Positions 32,662 to 41,824 of a stretch of DNA of 64,000 bases are shown here, in pieces. Origin of the DNA: a candidate division Zixibacteria bacterium RBG-1 (GTDB lineage Bacteria; Zixibacteria; MSB-5A5; DSPP01; RBG-1); contig AUYT01000001.1 in assembly GCA_000447245.1 (NCBI GenBank), forward strand, positions 1,048,001-1,112,000, read 5' to 3'. The notes beneath the pieces were generated by a model. The model was not told the origin of the DNA, searched no databases, and saw only the letters and a program-made list of their open reading frames with translations. Numbering within the stretch: position 1 is the first letter of the stretch; each line of letters starts with the position of its first letter. The translations under genes and the position numbers were made by a program.

Positions 32662-33282
32662 TTGAAAAATTCAGATAAAAAAACGTTATTGGTGGTTTTA
32701 TCCTCCCCTTCCGGAGGAGGTAAAACCAGTATCTGCCGACAAGCGGTTAAAATCCTCAAAGATTCGGCCTATTCAGTTTCAGTCACAACCCGTGCTGCCA
32801 GAAAAAATGAAACTCACAGCAAAGATTATTTTTTTGTGACCGAAAAGAAATTTAAGGAGATGATAGCCAAAAAGCAGTTTGTGGAGTGGGCTAAAGTATT
32901 TGGAAAGTACTACGGCACTCTAAAAAAATACATCGAGCGTGCCTTTAATAAAAATTTGACTTTATTTTTTACCTTAGATCCCCAGGGTGCCTTAGCCCTC
33001 AAGAAAAAATATCCGGCTTCGGTTTTAATTTATATTCTGCCACCTTCTATTACCGAATTGAAGCGTCGATTGCAGAAACGAAAGACCGATTCATCCCGGG
33101 TAATTCAGAAGAGATTGAAGGAAGCTTTGAAAGAAATTTCCTTCTGGGACAAATATGATTACGTAATAGTAAACAGGAATTTAAAAAAATCCGTAGCAAT
33201 AGTGAGAGATATAATCCAAGCTGAAAAAAACAAATCCCGAAATTTTAATTTCACCGGTTGGAGAAACCAACAACACCTTTAA
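32662..33282 (+). CDS. gmk: Guanylate kinase
   Basis: Phosphorylates GMP to GDP. 206 residues from a TTG start with no visible ribosome-binding site. P-loop LSSPSGGGKTS, GMP-binding VTTRAARKNETHSKDYFFV, and the lid arginines in TELKRRLQKRKTD. The usual EIDVQGA is FTLDPQGA here. The sequence is divergent from textbook Gmk but all key segments are in order. It is followed 9 nt later by rpoZ. Confidence 0.93.
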   Translation: MKNSDKKTLLVVLSSPSGGGKTSICRQAVKILKDSAYSVSVTTRAARKNETHSKDYFFVTEKKFKEMIAKKQFVEWAKVFGKYYGTLKKYIERAFNKNLTLFFTLDPQGALALKKKYPASVLIYILPPSITELKRRLQKRKTDSSRVIQKRLKEALKEISFWDKYDYVIVNRNLKKSVAIVRDIIQAEKNKSRNFNFTGWRNQQHL

Positions 33283-33291
33283 GGAGGAGAC

Positions 33292-33516
33292 ATGGATTTG
33301 GAATATTTGAGTGGCTTAGACAAAAAGAAAGAAAACCGTTATCAGATGGTGATCATTTCAGCCAAGTATGCTCGCTCTCTGAATCGCAAAAAAATGCAAG
33401 CCAAAGAGGATATCTTAAGCTTGGAGCACAAAGAGCCGATAAACAAGGTTACCGATCAGGCCCTGAAAGATTTGATGAGCGATAAAATTGAATTCGACAG
33501 AACCAGTAACGAATGA
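33292..33516 (+). CDS. rpoZ: RNA polymerase omega subunit
   Basis: 74 residues. ENRYQMVIISAKYARSLNRK matches the omega N-terminal core (NRF-x-LV-x-x-ARRA-R). AAGGAGGAG precedes the ATG. Omega stabilises assembly of RNA polymerase. Position directly after gmk is standard. Overlaps the possible upstream start of topA. Confidence 0.9.
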   Translation: MDLEYLSGLDKKKENRYQMVIISAKYARSLNRKKMQAKEDILSLEHKEPINKVTDQALKDLMSDKIEFDRTSNE

Positions 33517-33533
33517 AAAGGAAGCAAAATAAG

Positions 33534-35783
33534 ATGGCCAAGAATTTAGTGATTGTGGAGTCACCCACCAAAACCAAAAGTTTGAGTAAATTTTTGGGGA
33601 AAGAATTTATTATCGAAGCCTCGGTCGGTCATGTCAAGGACCTGCCCCAGAAGAAACTGGGTGTGGATGTGAAAAAAAATTTTACTCCGGAGTATGTAAC
33701 CATCAAAGGGAAAGAAAAAGTTTTGGCCACTCTGAAAAAAGCGGCCCAAAAAGTTAAACAAGTATATTTGGCGCCGGACCCGGACCGAGAAGGAGAAGCC
33801 ATCGCCTTTCACGTAGCCGAAGAGATAAAAAAAATCAACCCCCATATTGCTAGGGCCAGCTTCAACGAAATCACCAAAGAGGCGGTTCTGAAAGGGATTA
33901 AACAGGCCGGTAAAATCGATATGGATAAAGTCCAGGCCCAGCAGGCCCGCCGGATTTTGGACCGTCTGGTAGGGTATCAGGTCAGCCCTATATTATGGAA
34001 GACGGTTTACCGGGGTCTGTCTGCCGGCAGGGTTCAGTCCGTGGCTTTGCGCTTAATCTGTGAAAGAGAAGAACAGGTTCTCAATTTCGTTCCCCGGGAA
34101 TACTGGAGCATCCAGGCCAAGCTGGAAACTGCCCAGAAAGAAAACTTCTTGGCCGGACTCTTTAAAATTGAGGGAAAAGATTTTGAGATAAAAAACGAGA
34201 CCGAGGTTAAAAAACTGACCGAGGATATAAAAACCAAGAAATTTGTAGTATCCGAAGTCAAAACCGAAACCAAGAATCGCTATCCGTACCCTCCCTATAC
34301 CACCAGCACCTTACAGCAGGATGCGGCCCGACGACTTTATTTTTCACCCCAGAAAACTATGATTGTGGCCCAGCAGCTTTATGAGGGGGTGGAATTGGAA
34401 CAGGGTGAGGTAGTCGGTCTAATCACCTATATGAGAACCGATGCAGTAAGAATCGCTGACGAAGCTTTGAAAGCGGTGCGAAAATTCATTTCAGTCGCTT
34501 ATTCCGAGAAATATTTGCCGGAAAAACCGAACTTCTATAAATCCAAAAAAACCGCTCAGCAGGCCCATGAAGCCATTCGTCCCACTTACGTGGAATATAC
34601 TCCGGAAAAAGTGAGAAGATTTTTGACCAAAGATCAATACCGACTGTATGAGTTAATCTGGAACCGGTTTGTGGCCTGTCAGATGACAGCGGCGGTTTAT
34701 GATGCCACCAGCGTGGATATTGAAGCCGAAAAATATTTATTCAGAGCCAACAGCTCAATTTTGAAATTCGACGGTTTTTTGAAAATTTACCAGGACCTGA
34801 AAGAGGAAAATGGAAACGGAAACGGAGACGCAGAACCGGAAACCAAACTCCCTAAACTTAAAAATGGCGTCCTCCTGAAACTTTTAGAATTAATCCCGGA
34901 GCAGCATTTCACCAAACCACCGGCCAGATTTTCAGAAGCCAGCTTAATTAAAGAGTTAGAGGCCTGCGGCATCGGGCGACCCTCCACTTATGCCATAATT
35001 GTCAGCACCATTAAGGGAAGAAAATATGTCGTTAACGAAAAGAGAAGATTATATCCCACTGATTTAGGGAAAACCGTCAACAAAATCTTAGTGGAAAATT
35101 TTCCGGATATTTTTGAGGTGGGTTTTACCGCGACCATGGAGGAGGAGCTGGATAAGGTAGAAGAAGGGGAGATGAAATGGGTGCAGGTTTTAAAAGATTT
35201 TTATCAGCCCTTTTCAGCCACCTTGGAAAAAGTGCAGGCCAAAGAAAAGAAGATTAAAAAACAGCAGGAAGAAAAAACAGATGAAATCTGCGAGAAATGC
35301 GGCTCTGCCATGATAATCAAATGGGGAAGAAACGGAAGGTTTCTGGCCTGCTCCAATTATCCCGCCTGCAAAAATACCAAAAATGTAAATCATAAAGAAG
35401 AGCAGGAATTGGTCAACGGCGAAAAATGTAATCTGTGCGGCAGTCCCATGGTGGTCAAATCCGGACGGTTCGGAAGATTTCTGGCCTGTTCCAATTATCC
35501 TAAATGCAAAAATACCAAAAGCATCACCCTGAAAATCCCCTGTCCGGAAAAAGGGTGCGGCGGTGAGATAACGGAAAAAAGAAGCAAAAAAGGCCGGGTT
35601 TTTTACGGCTGTTCCCGCTACCCCAAGTGCAAATTCGCCTCCTGGGATAAACCGGTGTCTGTAAAATGTCCCCAGTGCGGAGCCAATTTTATGGTGGAAA
35701 AATCCAATAAGACTAAGGGTGAATTTCTGAAGTGTCTCTCCTGCAAGTTTGAAACCGAGCCCAAATTGGAAGCTGTATCTTAG
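33534..35783 (+). CDS. topA: DNA topoisomerase I
   Basis: Relaxes negative supercoils by single-strand passage. 749 residues from the ATG at 33534, chosen for its AAGGAAG site; an ATG at 33513 overlapping rpoZ is possible. Toprim domain at the N-terminus (KNLVIVESPTKTKSL, DPDREGEAIAFHV), active-site Tyr in GLITYMRTDA, and GRPSTYAIIV. The C-terminus carries four Cys4 zinc fingers (CEKCGSAMIIKWGRNGRF, CNLCGSPMVVKSGRFGRF, a CPEKGCGG finger and CPQCGANFMVEK). Directly followed by xer. Confidence 0.97.
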   Translation: MAKNLVIVESPTKTKSLSKFLGKEFIIEASVGHVKDLPQKKLGVDVKKNFTPEYVTIKGKEKVLATLKKAAQKVKQVYLAPDPDREGEAIAFHVAEEIKKINPHIARASFNEITKEAVLKGIKQAGKIDMDKVQAQQARRILDRLVGYQVSPILWKTVYRGLSAGRVQSVALRLICEREEQVLNFVPREYWSIQAKLETAQKENFLAGLFKIEGKDFEIKNETEVKKLTEDIKTKKFVVSEVKTETKNRYPYPPYTTSTLQQDAARRLYFSPQKTMIVAQQLYEGVELEQGEVVGLITYMRTDAVRIADEALKAVRKFISVAYSEKYLPEKPNFYKSKKTAQQAHEAIRPTYVEYTPEKVRRFLTKDQYRLYELIWNRFVACQMTAAVYDATSVDIEAEKYLFRANSSILKFDGFLKIYQDLKEENGNGNGDAEPETKLPKLKNGVLLKLLELIPEQHFTKPPARFSEASLIKELEACGIGRPSTYAIIVSTIKGRKYVVNEKRRLYPTDLGKTVNKILVENFPDIFEVGFTATMEEELDKVEEGEMKWVQVLKDFYQPFSATLEKVQAKEKKIKKQQEEKTDEICEKCGSAMIIKWGRNGRFLACSNYPACKNTKNVNHKEEQELVNGEKCNLCGSPMVVKSGRFGRFLACSNYPKCKNTKSITLKIPCPEKGCGGEITEKRSKKGRVFYGCSRYPKCKFASWDKPVSVKCPQCGANFMVEKSNKTKGEFLKCLSCKFETEPKLEAVS

Positions 35784-36668
35784 ATGGATTTACGAGATAA
35801 CATCTCCGATTTTCTTTCTTTCCTCAAAGCCGAAAAAAATTATTCTCCCAACACGATTACTTCCTATAAAAAAGATTTATTCCAGTTTCAAAATTACTTT
35901 GAAAATCGGAAAATTCCCCAAATAGATAAGAATACCCTATCTAACTTTCTGGCATTCCTGAAGTCCAAATCCTATGACAACCGCTCCTTAGCCCGAAAGG
36001 TAGCTACCCTGCGGAGTTTTCTGAAATATTTGGCTAAAAGAAAAAAAATTGAGGGTAATCTGATTTTTCATCTATCCTCTCCCAAGCTTGCGAAAAAATT
36101 GCCCACTTTTCTTTCGGTCTCCCAGATGGAAAATCTCCTGGATTTGCCCCGGCCGGAAGATGTCTGGGGCAAAAGGGATAAAGCCATTCTGGAGCTTTTT
36201 TATTCTTCCGGTTTGAGATTGTCGGAATTGGCCAATCTGAAATTATCCTCCGTTGATTTTGACAATCAGACCCTGAAAGTTCTGGGAAAGGGTTCTAAAG
36301 AGAGAATTATTCCGGTGGGTGAGAAGGCTCTGCAATCTTTAAAAGATTATTTAAAAGCCCTTTCAGAAAAAAAGATTAATTTAGAATCAAGTCAGACCTT
36401 ATTCTTCAATCAGAAAAAAGGTCGACTGACCTCCCGCAGCATCAGCCGGATTGCAAAAAAATACCTGTCTGCCATCTCCGAAGGTCAGAAGACCTCCCCG
36501 CACACTTTGAGGCATACTTTTGCTTCGCATCTGTTGGAAGGTGGAGCAGACCTGAAAGCTATTCAGGAGATGCTGGGGCATAAAAGTCTGTCCACCACCC
36601 AGATTTACACGCACTTAAATTTAGGGCAGAAAAAGAAGATTTATCAGAAAGCCCATCCTCGAGCATAA
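35784..36668 (+). CDS. xerC: Tyrosine recombinase XerC/XerD
   Basis: 294 residues, normal Xer length. N-terminal SAM-like domain (FLSFLKAEKNYSPNTITSYK) and catalytic domain with SGLRLSELANL (Arg), KGSKERIIP (Lys), HTLRHTFASHLLEGG (His, Arg), LGHKSLSTTQIYTHL (His, nucleophile Tyr). The start codon is immediately after the topA stop. The topA-xer order is a known chromosomal arrangement, so this is the dimer-resolution enzyme rather than a phage integrase. C versus D cannot be settled here. Confidence 0.92.
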   Translation: MDLRDNISDFLSFLKAEKNYSPNTITSYKKDLFQFQNYFENRKIPQIDKNTLSNFLAFLKSKSYDNRSLARKVATLRSFLKYLAKRKKIEGNLIFHLSSPKLAKKLPTFLSVSQMENLLDLPRPEDVWGKRDKAILELFYSSGLRLSELANLKLSSVDFDNQTLKVLGKGSKERIIPVGEKALQSLKDYLKALSEKKINLESSQTLFFNQKKGRLTSRSISRIAKKYLSAISEGQKTSPHTLRHTFASHLLEGGADLKAIQEMLGHKSLSTTQIYTHLNLGQKKKIYQKAHPRA

Positions 36669-36783
36669 ATCTCCTCCGTCTGCAAAGTTGTTTTTTCACC
36701 CTCTTCAGAGTATATTGTATTTCAACAAAAATTAAATAGTACTGTATATTTTATGGCAAACGTTTAAAACCAAAGGAGGCCCT

Positions 36784-37692
36784 CTGAAAAAAGATTTTTT
36801 ATCTAATCTGGATTTTTCGGCGGCTGAAATAAAGCAAATACTCAAACTTTCCGCTGATTTGAAAAAGAAAAAGGGTAAGTCGCTGGCTTTGAAAGGAAAA
36901 TCGGTGGGATTGATTTTTCACAAACCCTCTTTGAGAACCAGAATCTCTTTTGAAGTCGGTGTATTTCAGCTGGGAGGGGACGCCGTTTATATTACTGAAA
37001 AAGAAATTGAGCTGGGGAAAAGGGAAACTATCCCGGATGCGGCCCGGGTTTTGTCCCGCTATCTGGATATGATTGTGATTCGCACTTTTTCACAGGATGA
37101 AGTGGGGCAATTGGCGGAATCGGCTTCTATTCCGATTATCAACGGCTTGACTGATTTATTGCATCCTTGCCAGATTTTATCGGATTTATTTACCATCTAT
37201 GAAAAAAAGAAAAAATTTGAGAATCTCACTATTGCTTATGTGGGAGACGGCAACAATGTGGTTAATTCCTGGCTGGAGCTTTCGCAGAGAATTCCTATGG
37301 AGTTGAGAATCGGGACCGCCAAAGACACTATGCCGGACGGAAAAATTTTACGGGATGCCATGAATTCCAAAATCAGTAAAATTTTGGTCACTTCGGACCC
37401 GGTTGAAGCGGTGAAAAATGCGGATGTGATTTATACGGATGTCTGGGCCTCTATGGGGCAGAAGCATCTGGCAGATAATAAAGCCAATTGGCTTCGGGGA
37501 TTTCAGGTGAATTCAAATTTGGTGAGGCATGCTAGAAAAGATTGTATTATTATGCACTGTCTGCCGGCTAACCGGGGAGAGGAAATTACCGATGAAGCGA
37601 TGGATTCTCCCAATTCGGTGGTTTTTGACCAGGCCGAGAATCGTCTGCATGTGCAGAAAGCGATAATGATAAAACTTGTGAGTAAAAAATAG
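36784..37692 (+). CDS. argF: Ornithine carbamoyltransferase with apparent CTG start
   Basis: Makes citrulline in arginine synthesis. 302 residues from CTG at 36784, which is preceded by AAAGGAGG (36772-36779) with 4 nt spacing. The frame from there reads MKKDFLSNLDFSAAEIKQIL, a normal N-terminus of the family, with no ATG, GTG or TTG in it. The first alternative is an internal TTG at 36859 that would remove conserved helix 1. Motifs: SLRTRISFE (carbamoyl phosphate), HPCQILSD, DVWASMGQ (ornithine) and MHCLPANRGEE. No other arg genes are nearby. Confidence 0.9.
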   Translation: MKKDFLSNLDFSAAEIKQILKLSADLKKKKGKSLALKGKSVGLIFHKPSLRTRISFEVGVFQLGGDAVYITEKEIELGKRETIPDAARVLSRYLDMIVIRTFSQDEVGQLAESASIPIINGLTDLLHPCQILSDLFTIYEKKKKFENLTIAYVGDGNNVVNSWLELSQRIPMELRIGTAKDTMPDGKILRDAMNSKISKILVTSDPVEAVKNADVIYTDVWASMGQKHLADNKANWLRGFQVNSNLVRHARKDCIIMHCLPANRGEEITDEAMDSPNSVVFDQAENRLHVQKAIMIKLVSKK

Positions 37693-37702
37693 TTGCAGAA
37701 AA

Positions 37703-38143
37703 ATGAAAGAAATTGATAAATACAAATACTGCTTTGTCTGCGGTGATAAAAATCCTAATGGCTTGAAGGTTAAATTTTTTGCCGAGGGTGATGTTGCCAA
37801 AGCGGAATATGTGGCTGGCCCTGATTTTCAGGGATATAAAGATATGTTTCACGGCGGGATTTTAGCATCTCTTTTGGATGAAGTGATGATAAAAGCGGTT
37901 ATTGCCAAGGGGTTGGTGGTGGTGACGGCTGGTATGGAGGTTGCTTTTAAAAAGCCGGTTAGAATCGGCCAGAAAATTTTGCTGACCGGTAAGATGACAG
38001 AGCAGAAAAAGAGGATTATCCTTACGGAAGGGGAAGCCCGTTTGGTCAACGGTGATATTGTGGCTACAGCAAGCGGGAAATATTTTGTGGCGGACGAGAA
38101 GATGAAAGAGAAACTGCAGGAAAGTTTGGAGAAAGGTCAATAA
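37703..38143 (+). CDS. PaaI-type hotdog thioesterase
   Basis: 146 residues. A CFVCGDKNPNGLKV opening, common in this subfamily, is followed by the hotdog core with the motif MFHGGILASLLDEVM and strands VAFKKPVRIGQKILLTGKM. Likely acyl-CoA thioesterase; the substrate is unknown. It follows argF by 10 nt but has no evident metabolic link to it. Confidence 0.83.
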   Translation: MKEIDKYKYCFVCGDKNPNGLKVKFFAEGDVAKAEYVAGPDFQGYKDMFHGGILASLLDEVMIKAVIAKGLVVVTAGMEVAFKKPVRIGQKILLTGKMTEQKKRIILTEGEARLVNGDIVATASGKYFVADEKMKEKLQESLEKGQ

Positions 38144-38147
38144 TTTT

Positions 38148-38270
38148 TGTAGCGGTGCGACATGTCGCACCTACAAGGGTCGGGTACAGGGACCCGACCT
38201 ACCCTTCGGCAGGCTCAGGGTAAACCCCAGGGTAGCGCTGGGTCCCCGCACCCAGCGAGTCGTATTAAAA
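38148..38270. repeat. Hairpin-rich intergenic block before glnA
   Basis: GGTGCGACATGTCGCACC, GGTCGGGTACAGGGACCCGACC-type hairpin, CCCTTCGGCAGGCTCAGGG and CGCTGGGTCCCCGCACCCAGCG-type hairpin follow one another. The second and fourth contain the core GGGTRCRGGGACCC in opposite orientations. Confidence 0.85.
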
Positions 38271-38290
38271 AATTAAATTTCAATTTCTTC

Positions 38291-38319
38291 TTGACAAACG
38301 ATTCTTTTCTATATATATA
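38291..38319 (+). promoter_or_regulatory. Promoter of glnA
   Basis: TTGACA (38291-38296), 17 bp, TATATA (38314-38319). The leader to the ATG at 38458 would be about 130 nt; no known glnA riboswitch signature was recognised in it. Confidence 0.75.
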
Positions 38320-38457
38320 CTGTTTTAATTACTGACATAGATGCACAGAGCTTGGTTTAAACCTACCAAACTTTTCGAAATACCCGTAGTATCGCCTAAA
38401 ATCCGACTAAATTTTAAACCATTCAATTTAAACCTTTAAAACCTTGGGGAGGGAGCA

Positions 38458-39813
38458 ATGATGAGGAAAACCAAAAAAAGAACCAAAGAAGAAGTCTTAG
38501 AATTAATCGATAAAAACGGAGTCCAGTCCATCCGGCTCTGGTTTGCCGACATCTTGGGACAATTGAAAGGGATGTCCGTGACCCGAAGCGAGATCGAAGG
38601 GGTCCTGGAGGAAGGGCAGGGTTTTGACGGCTCCTCTATTGAAGGATTCGTCCGCATCGAAGAATCGGATATGATGGCTATCCCGGATCTGGATACTTTC
38701 CGGATTTTCCCCTGGAAAATCGGGGATGAAAAAGGAGCTTTGATGTTCTGCGACATCCAGAACCCGGACGGAACCCCTTTTGAGGGAGACCCCCGCTATA
38801 TCCTCAAAAAAACCTTGGATAAAATCAAAAAAAGGGGCTGGACCTATTATCTGGGACCGGAATTAGAGTATTTTTATTTCAAGAACAACAGTTATAAAAA
38901 CGGTTCCGGGCCGGAGATTCTGGATGAAGGGAGTTATTTTGATTACTCCACCATCAATGAGCCGGTCCGCATGCGGAAAAGAACCATCTCGGCTCTGGAA
39001 GATTTGGGAATTCCGGTGGAATGCAGTCACCACGAAGTAGCCCAGTCCCAGCATGAGATAGATTTACAGTATCAGGATGCTCTGACTATGGCTGATTACA
39101 CCATGATTTACCGTCTGGTGGTCAAAGAGATTGCCTTAGAGAATAATCTTTACGCTACCTTTATGCCCAAGCCGATTTTCGGGATAAACGGCTCCGGTAT
39201 GCACACGCACCAGTCTTTGTTTGAAGGAGATAAAAATATCTTTTTTGAGGCCAAGGACCAGTATCATTTGTCCAAAACCGCCAAAAGTTTCGTGGCCGGT
39301 CTTTTGAACCATGTCAAAGAGTTCACTTTAGTTACCAACCAGTGGGTAAACTCTTACAAAAGATTAGTCCCGGGCTACGAAGCTCCGGTCTATATCTCCT
39401 GGGGAAGAAGAAACCGCTCCTCTTTAATCCGGGTTCCGATGTACAAACTGGGAAAAGAAAAAGCTACCCGAATCGAACTCCGCTCTCCGGACCCGGCCTG
39501 CAATCCTTATCTAGCTTTCTCGGTGATGTTAGCCGCCGGATTAAAAGGGATTGAGAAAAACTATGCTTTACCCGAGCCGGTGGAAGAGGATATTTACGAC
39601 ATGACTCCCAAAGAAAGAGCCAAAAATAAAATCGACACTCTGCCGGATTCTCTGGAAAATGCCATCAAACTTTTTGAAAAATCAGAGCTGATGCAGGAGA
39701 CCCTGGGTGACCACATTTTCAACCGGTTGATTGCCAACAAGAAAAAAGAATGGGATGAATTCCGGGTGCATGTCAGCCAGTATGAAATTCAAAAATATCT
39801 TTCTATTTTATAA
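38458..39813 (+). CDS. glnA: Glutamine synthetase, type I
   Basis: Assimilates ammonia into glutamine. 451 residues. Blocks: VQSIRLWFADILGQLKGMSV, GFDGSSIEGF, LGPELEYFYF, EVAQSQHEIDL, GSGMHTHQSLF, RNRSSLIRVPMY, RIELRSPDPACNPYLAFSV. The length and absence of a C-terminal adenylylation-type extension suggest the GSI-alpha form regulated by feedback rather than adenylylation (inference). GGGGAGGGAG precedes the two adjacent ATG codons. Confidence 0.97.
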   Translation: MMRKTKKRTKEEVLELIDKNGVQSIRLWFADILGQLKGMSVTRSEIEGVLEEGQGFDGSSIEGFVRIEESDMMAIPDLDTFRIFPWKIGDEKGALMFCDIQNPDGTPFEGDPRYILKKTLDKIKKRGWTYYLGPELEYFYFKNNSYKNGSGPEILDEGSYFDYSTINEPVRMRKRTISALEDLGIPVECSHHEVAQSQHEIDLQYQDALTMADYTMIYRLVVKEIALENNLYATFMPKPIFGINGSGMHTHQSLFEGDKNIFFEAKDQYHLSKTAKSFVAGLLNHVKEFTLVTNQWVNSYKRLVPGYEAPVYISWGRRNRSSLIRVPMYKLGKEKATRIELRSPDPACNPYLAFSVMLAAGLKGIEKNYALPEPVEEDIYDMTPKERAKNKIDTLPDSLENAIKLFEKSELMQETLGDHIFNRLIANKKKEWDEFRVHVSQYEIQKYLSIL

Positions 39814-39824
39814 CTGGAGCGAGA

Positions 39825-41264
39825 TTGAAACTTGCTGAACTTAAGGGCTGGGAGTTACGGGAGCTGATTAAAAAAGGAGAGACCGGTTGTAAAGAGGCGG
39901 TGGCCTCCTTTTTAGACGAGATAAAAAAGAAGAATAAATCTCTCAATTCTTTTTTAACGCTTACTGAAGAATCGGCTCTGAAGTCGGCTGAAATTGTAGA
40001 TAAAAAAGTTTCCCAGAAACAAAAACTGGGGGCGTTAGCCGGAATTCCAATCGCTGTCAAAGATAATATCTGCCTTAGAGGGGTTAAGACCACCTGCGGC
40101 TCCCATATCTTAGATAATTTTGTCCCTCCTTATAATGCCACAGTGGTTGAAAAATTAAAAAAAGAAGATGCCATTATAATCGGCAAGACCAATCTGGATG
40201 AATTTGCCATGGGTTCATCCACGGAGAACTCTTATTTCGGTCCCAGCAAAAACCCCCATGATTTAAAAAAAGTTCCGGGTGGCTCTTCCGGTGGTTCTGC
40301 GGTAGCTGTGGCTTCTGGTTTAGCGACCATGGCTTTGGGTTCAGATACCGGCGGTTCGATTCGTCAGCCGGCTGCTCTCTGCGGAGTGGTGGGATTAAAA
40401 CCTACTTATGGAACCGTCTCTCGATATGGTTTGGTTGCCTTCGCCTCTTCTTTGGACCAGATTGGCCCGCTCACCAAAGATGTCAAAGATTCGGCTTTGC
40501 TTTTCGGTGTGATTTCAGGGCATGACCCGAATGATTCTACTTCTCTGAAAATTTCCTCAAAAGATTATCTGAAAACTCTGGACTCCTACAAAACCAAATT
40601 CAAAGTGGCTGTGCCCAAAGAGGCCTTCGGTGCTGGGAATGAAAAGGATGTGGAAGAAGCGGTGAAAAAAGCGATTAAATTGATGGAGAAATTAAACTGG
40701 TCTGTCTCCGAAGTTTCTTTACCGTATATGGAATATGCTATTGCTACTTATTATATAATTGCCACGGCCGAAGCATCTTCTAATTTGGCCCGCTATGACG
40801 GAGTTAAATATGGTTATCGCAGTAAAGATAGCTCGCAACTGTTAGAACTATACCAGAATACCAGAGGAGAGGGATTCGGTAACGAAGTAAAAAGAAGAAT
40901 TATGTTAGGGACTTATGTTCTGTCAGCCGGATATTATGAGGCCTATTACGGCAAGGGTCAGAAGGTGAGAACTTTCATCAAGCAGGATTTTGATAATGTT
41001 TTCAAAGATTTTGATATCGTGATTATGCCAACTTCCCCCACTGTAGCTTTTGGTTTGGGTGAAAAAATAGAGGACCCATTGACCATGTATTTGTCTGATA
41101 TTTTTACCGTGTCAGCCAATTTAGCTGGTATTCCGGCCATTTCAATCCCTTGTGGAAAATCTAAAGCCGGTCTGCCGATTGGTCTGCAGATTCTGGCGAA
41201 GCCATTAGCAGAAGAGACTATTTTTAAAGCGGCTTATATGCTGGAACAGAATCTTAAAACTTGA
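39825..41264 (+). CDS. gatA: Asp-tRNA(Asn)/Glu-tRNA(Gln) amidotransferase subunit A
   Basis: Amidase subunit producing ammonia from glutamine for transamidation. 479 residues. The amidase triad is visible: Lys in IAVKDNIC, cis-Ser in GGSSGGSAVAVA and Ser in GSDTGGSIRQPA. Starts at TTG 39825, 11 nt after glnA. gatC, usually beside gatA, is not in the window. Confidence 0.96.
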   Translation: MKLAELKGWELRELIKKGETGCKEAVASFLDEIKKKNKSLNSFLTLTEESALKSAEIVDKKVSQKQKLGALAGIPIAVKDNICLRGVKTTCGSHILDNFVPPYNATVVEKLKKEDAIIIGKTNLDEFAMGSSTENSYFGPSKNPHDLKKVPGGSSGGSAVAVASGLATMALGSDTGGSIRQPAALCGVVGLKPTYGTVSRYGLVAFASSLDQIGPLTKDVKDSALLFGVISGHDPNDSTSLKISSKDYLKTLDSYKTKFKVAVPKEAFGAGNEKDVEEAVKKAIKLMEKLNWSVSEVSLPYMEYAIATYYIIATAEASSNLARYDGVKYGYRSKDSSQLLELYQNTRGEGFGNEVKRRIMLGTYVLSAGYYEAYYGKGQKVRTFIKQDFDNVFKDFDIVIMPTSPTVAFGLGEKIEDPLTMYLSDIFTVSANLAGIPAISIPCGKSKAGLPIGLQILAKPLAEETIFKAAYMLEQNLKT

Positions 41265-41310
41265 ATAAGTCTAGTTTTTATAAAGTAAAAATATAGGTTT
41301 TGGCGTGATG

Positions 41311-41808
41311 ATGCACTTTTTGAACTCACATACAACGGAAAAAAGAAACTTGTTCTTTCCAGTAAGTGTCATTAATCTCTTTATTTGCACCTGTTGGATA
41401 CTATTATTGACTTCATGTTCGACTTATACAAAAAAGAATCAGGTTAATCATCCTCGATGGGGGGAGATAAAGGGGGTCGTATACGACAACTCGGAACAAG
41501 CCAAACCAGTTCCACTTGCCATTGTAGAACTCTCTACTGATTCTATGAGTGCAGTATTCCAAACGAAGTCAAATAATAACGGGGAATTTGAGTTCAGAGA
41601 AACAAAACCCGGATCATACCATTTGTCTATCGATGCAAGGCAATTTAGGGAAGCAACAATCCGAGGGGTCAGAGTTGCACCAGACTCCATAACATCTATT
41701 ATTGTAAGATTAGCAGGACTGGGAGGGAGTCAAATAGACGTATCTGATGCGCCTCTATTTCAATGGATGGAAATTTTACCACAGCCTACACATAAGGAGG
41801 GGAAGTAA
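41311..41808 (+). CDS. Lipoprotein with carboxypeptidase-regulatory-like domain
   Basis: 165 residues (ATG 41311; ATG 41308 and GTG 41305 are alternatives). A hydrophobic segment ends in LLLTSC, a standard lipobox. The mature part holds one CarboxypepD_reg-like beta-sandwich: GEIKGVVYDNSEQAKPVPLA, VFQTKSNNNGEFEFRETKPG, YHLSIDARQFREATIRGV. It sits between gatA and gatB, splitting a normally contiguous pair, and has no expected link to them. Confidence 0.78.
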   Translation: MHFLNSHTTEKRNLFFPVSVINLFICTCWILLLTSCSTYTKKNQVNHPRWGEIKGVVYDNSEQAKPVPLAIVELSTDSMSAVFQTKSNNNGEFEFRETKPGSYHLSIDARQFREATIRGVRVAPDSITSIIVRLAGLGGSQIDVSDAPLFQWMEILPQPTHKEGK

Positions 41809-41824
41809 AAAATTTATTTCCGAT

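Noticed and set aside
35784-36668. Phage or island integrase
   Set aside because: Normal Xer length, immediately behind topA in a housekeeping run, and no tRNA, att-like repeat or phage gene nearby.
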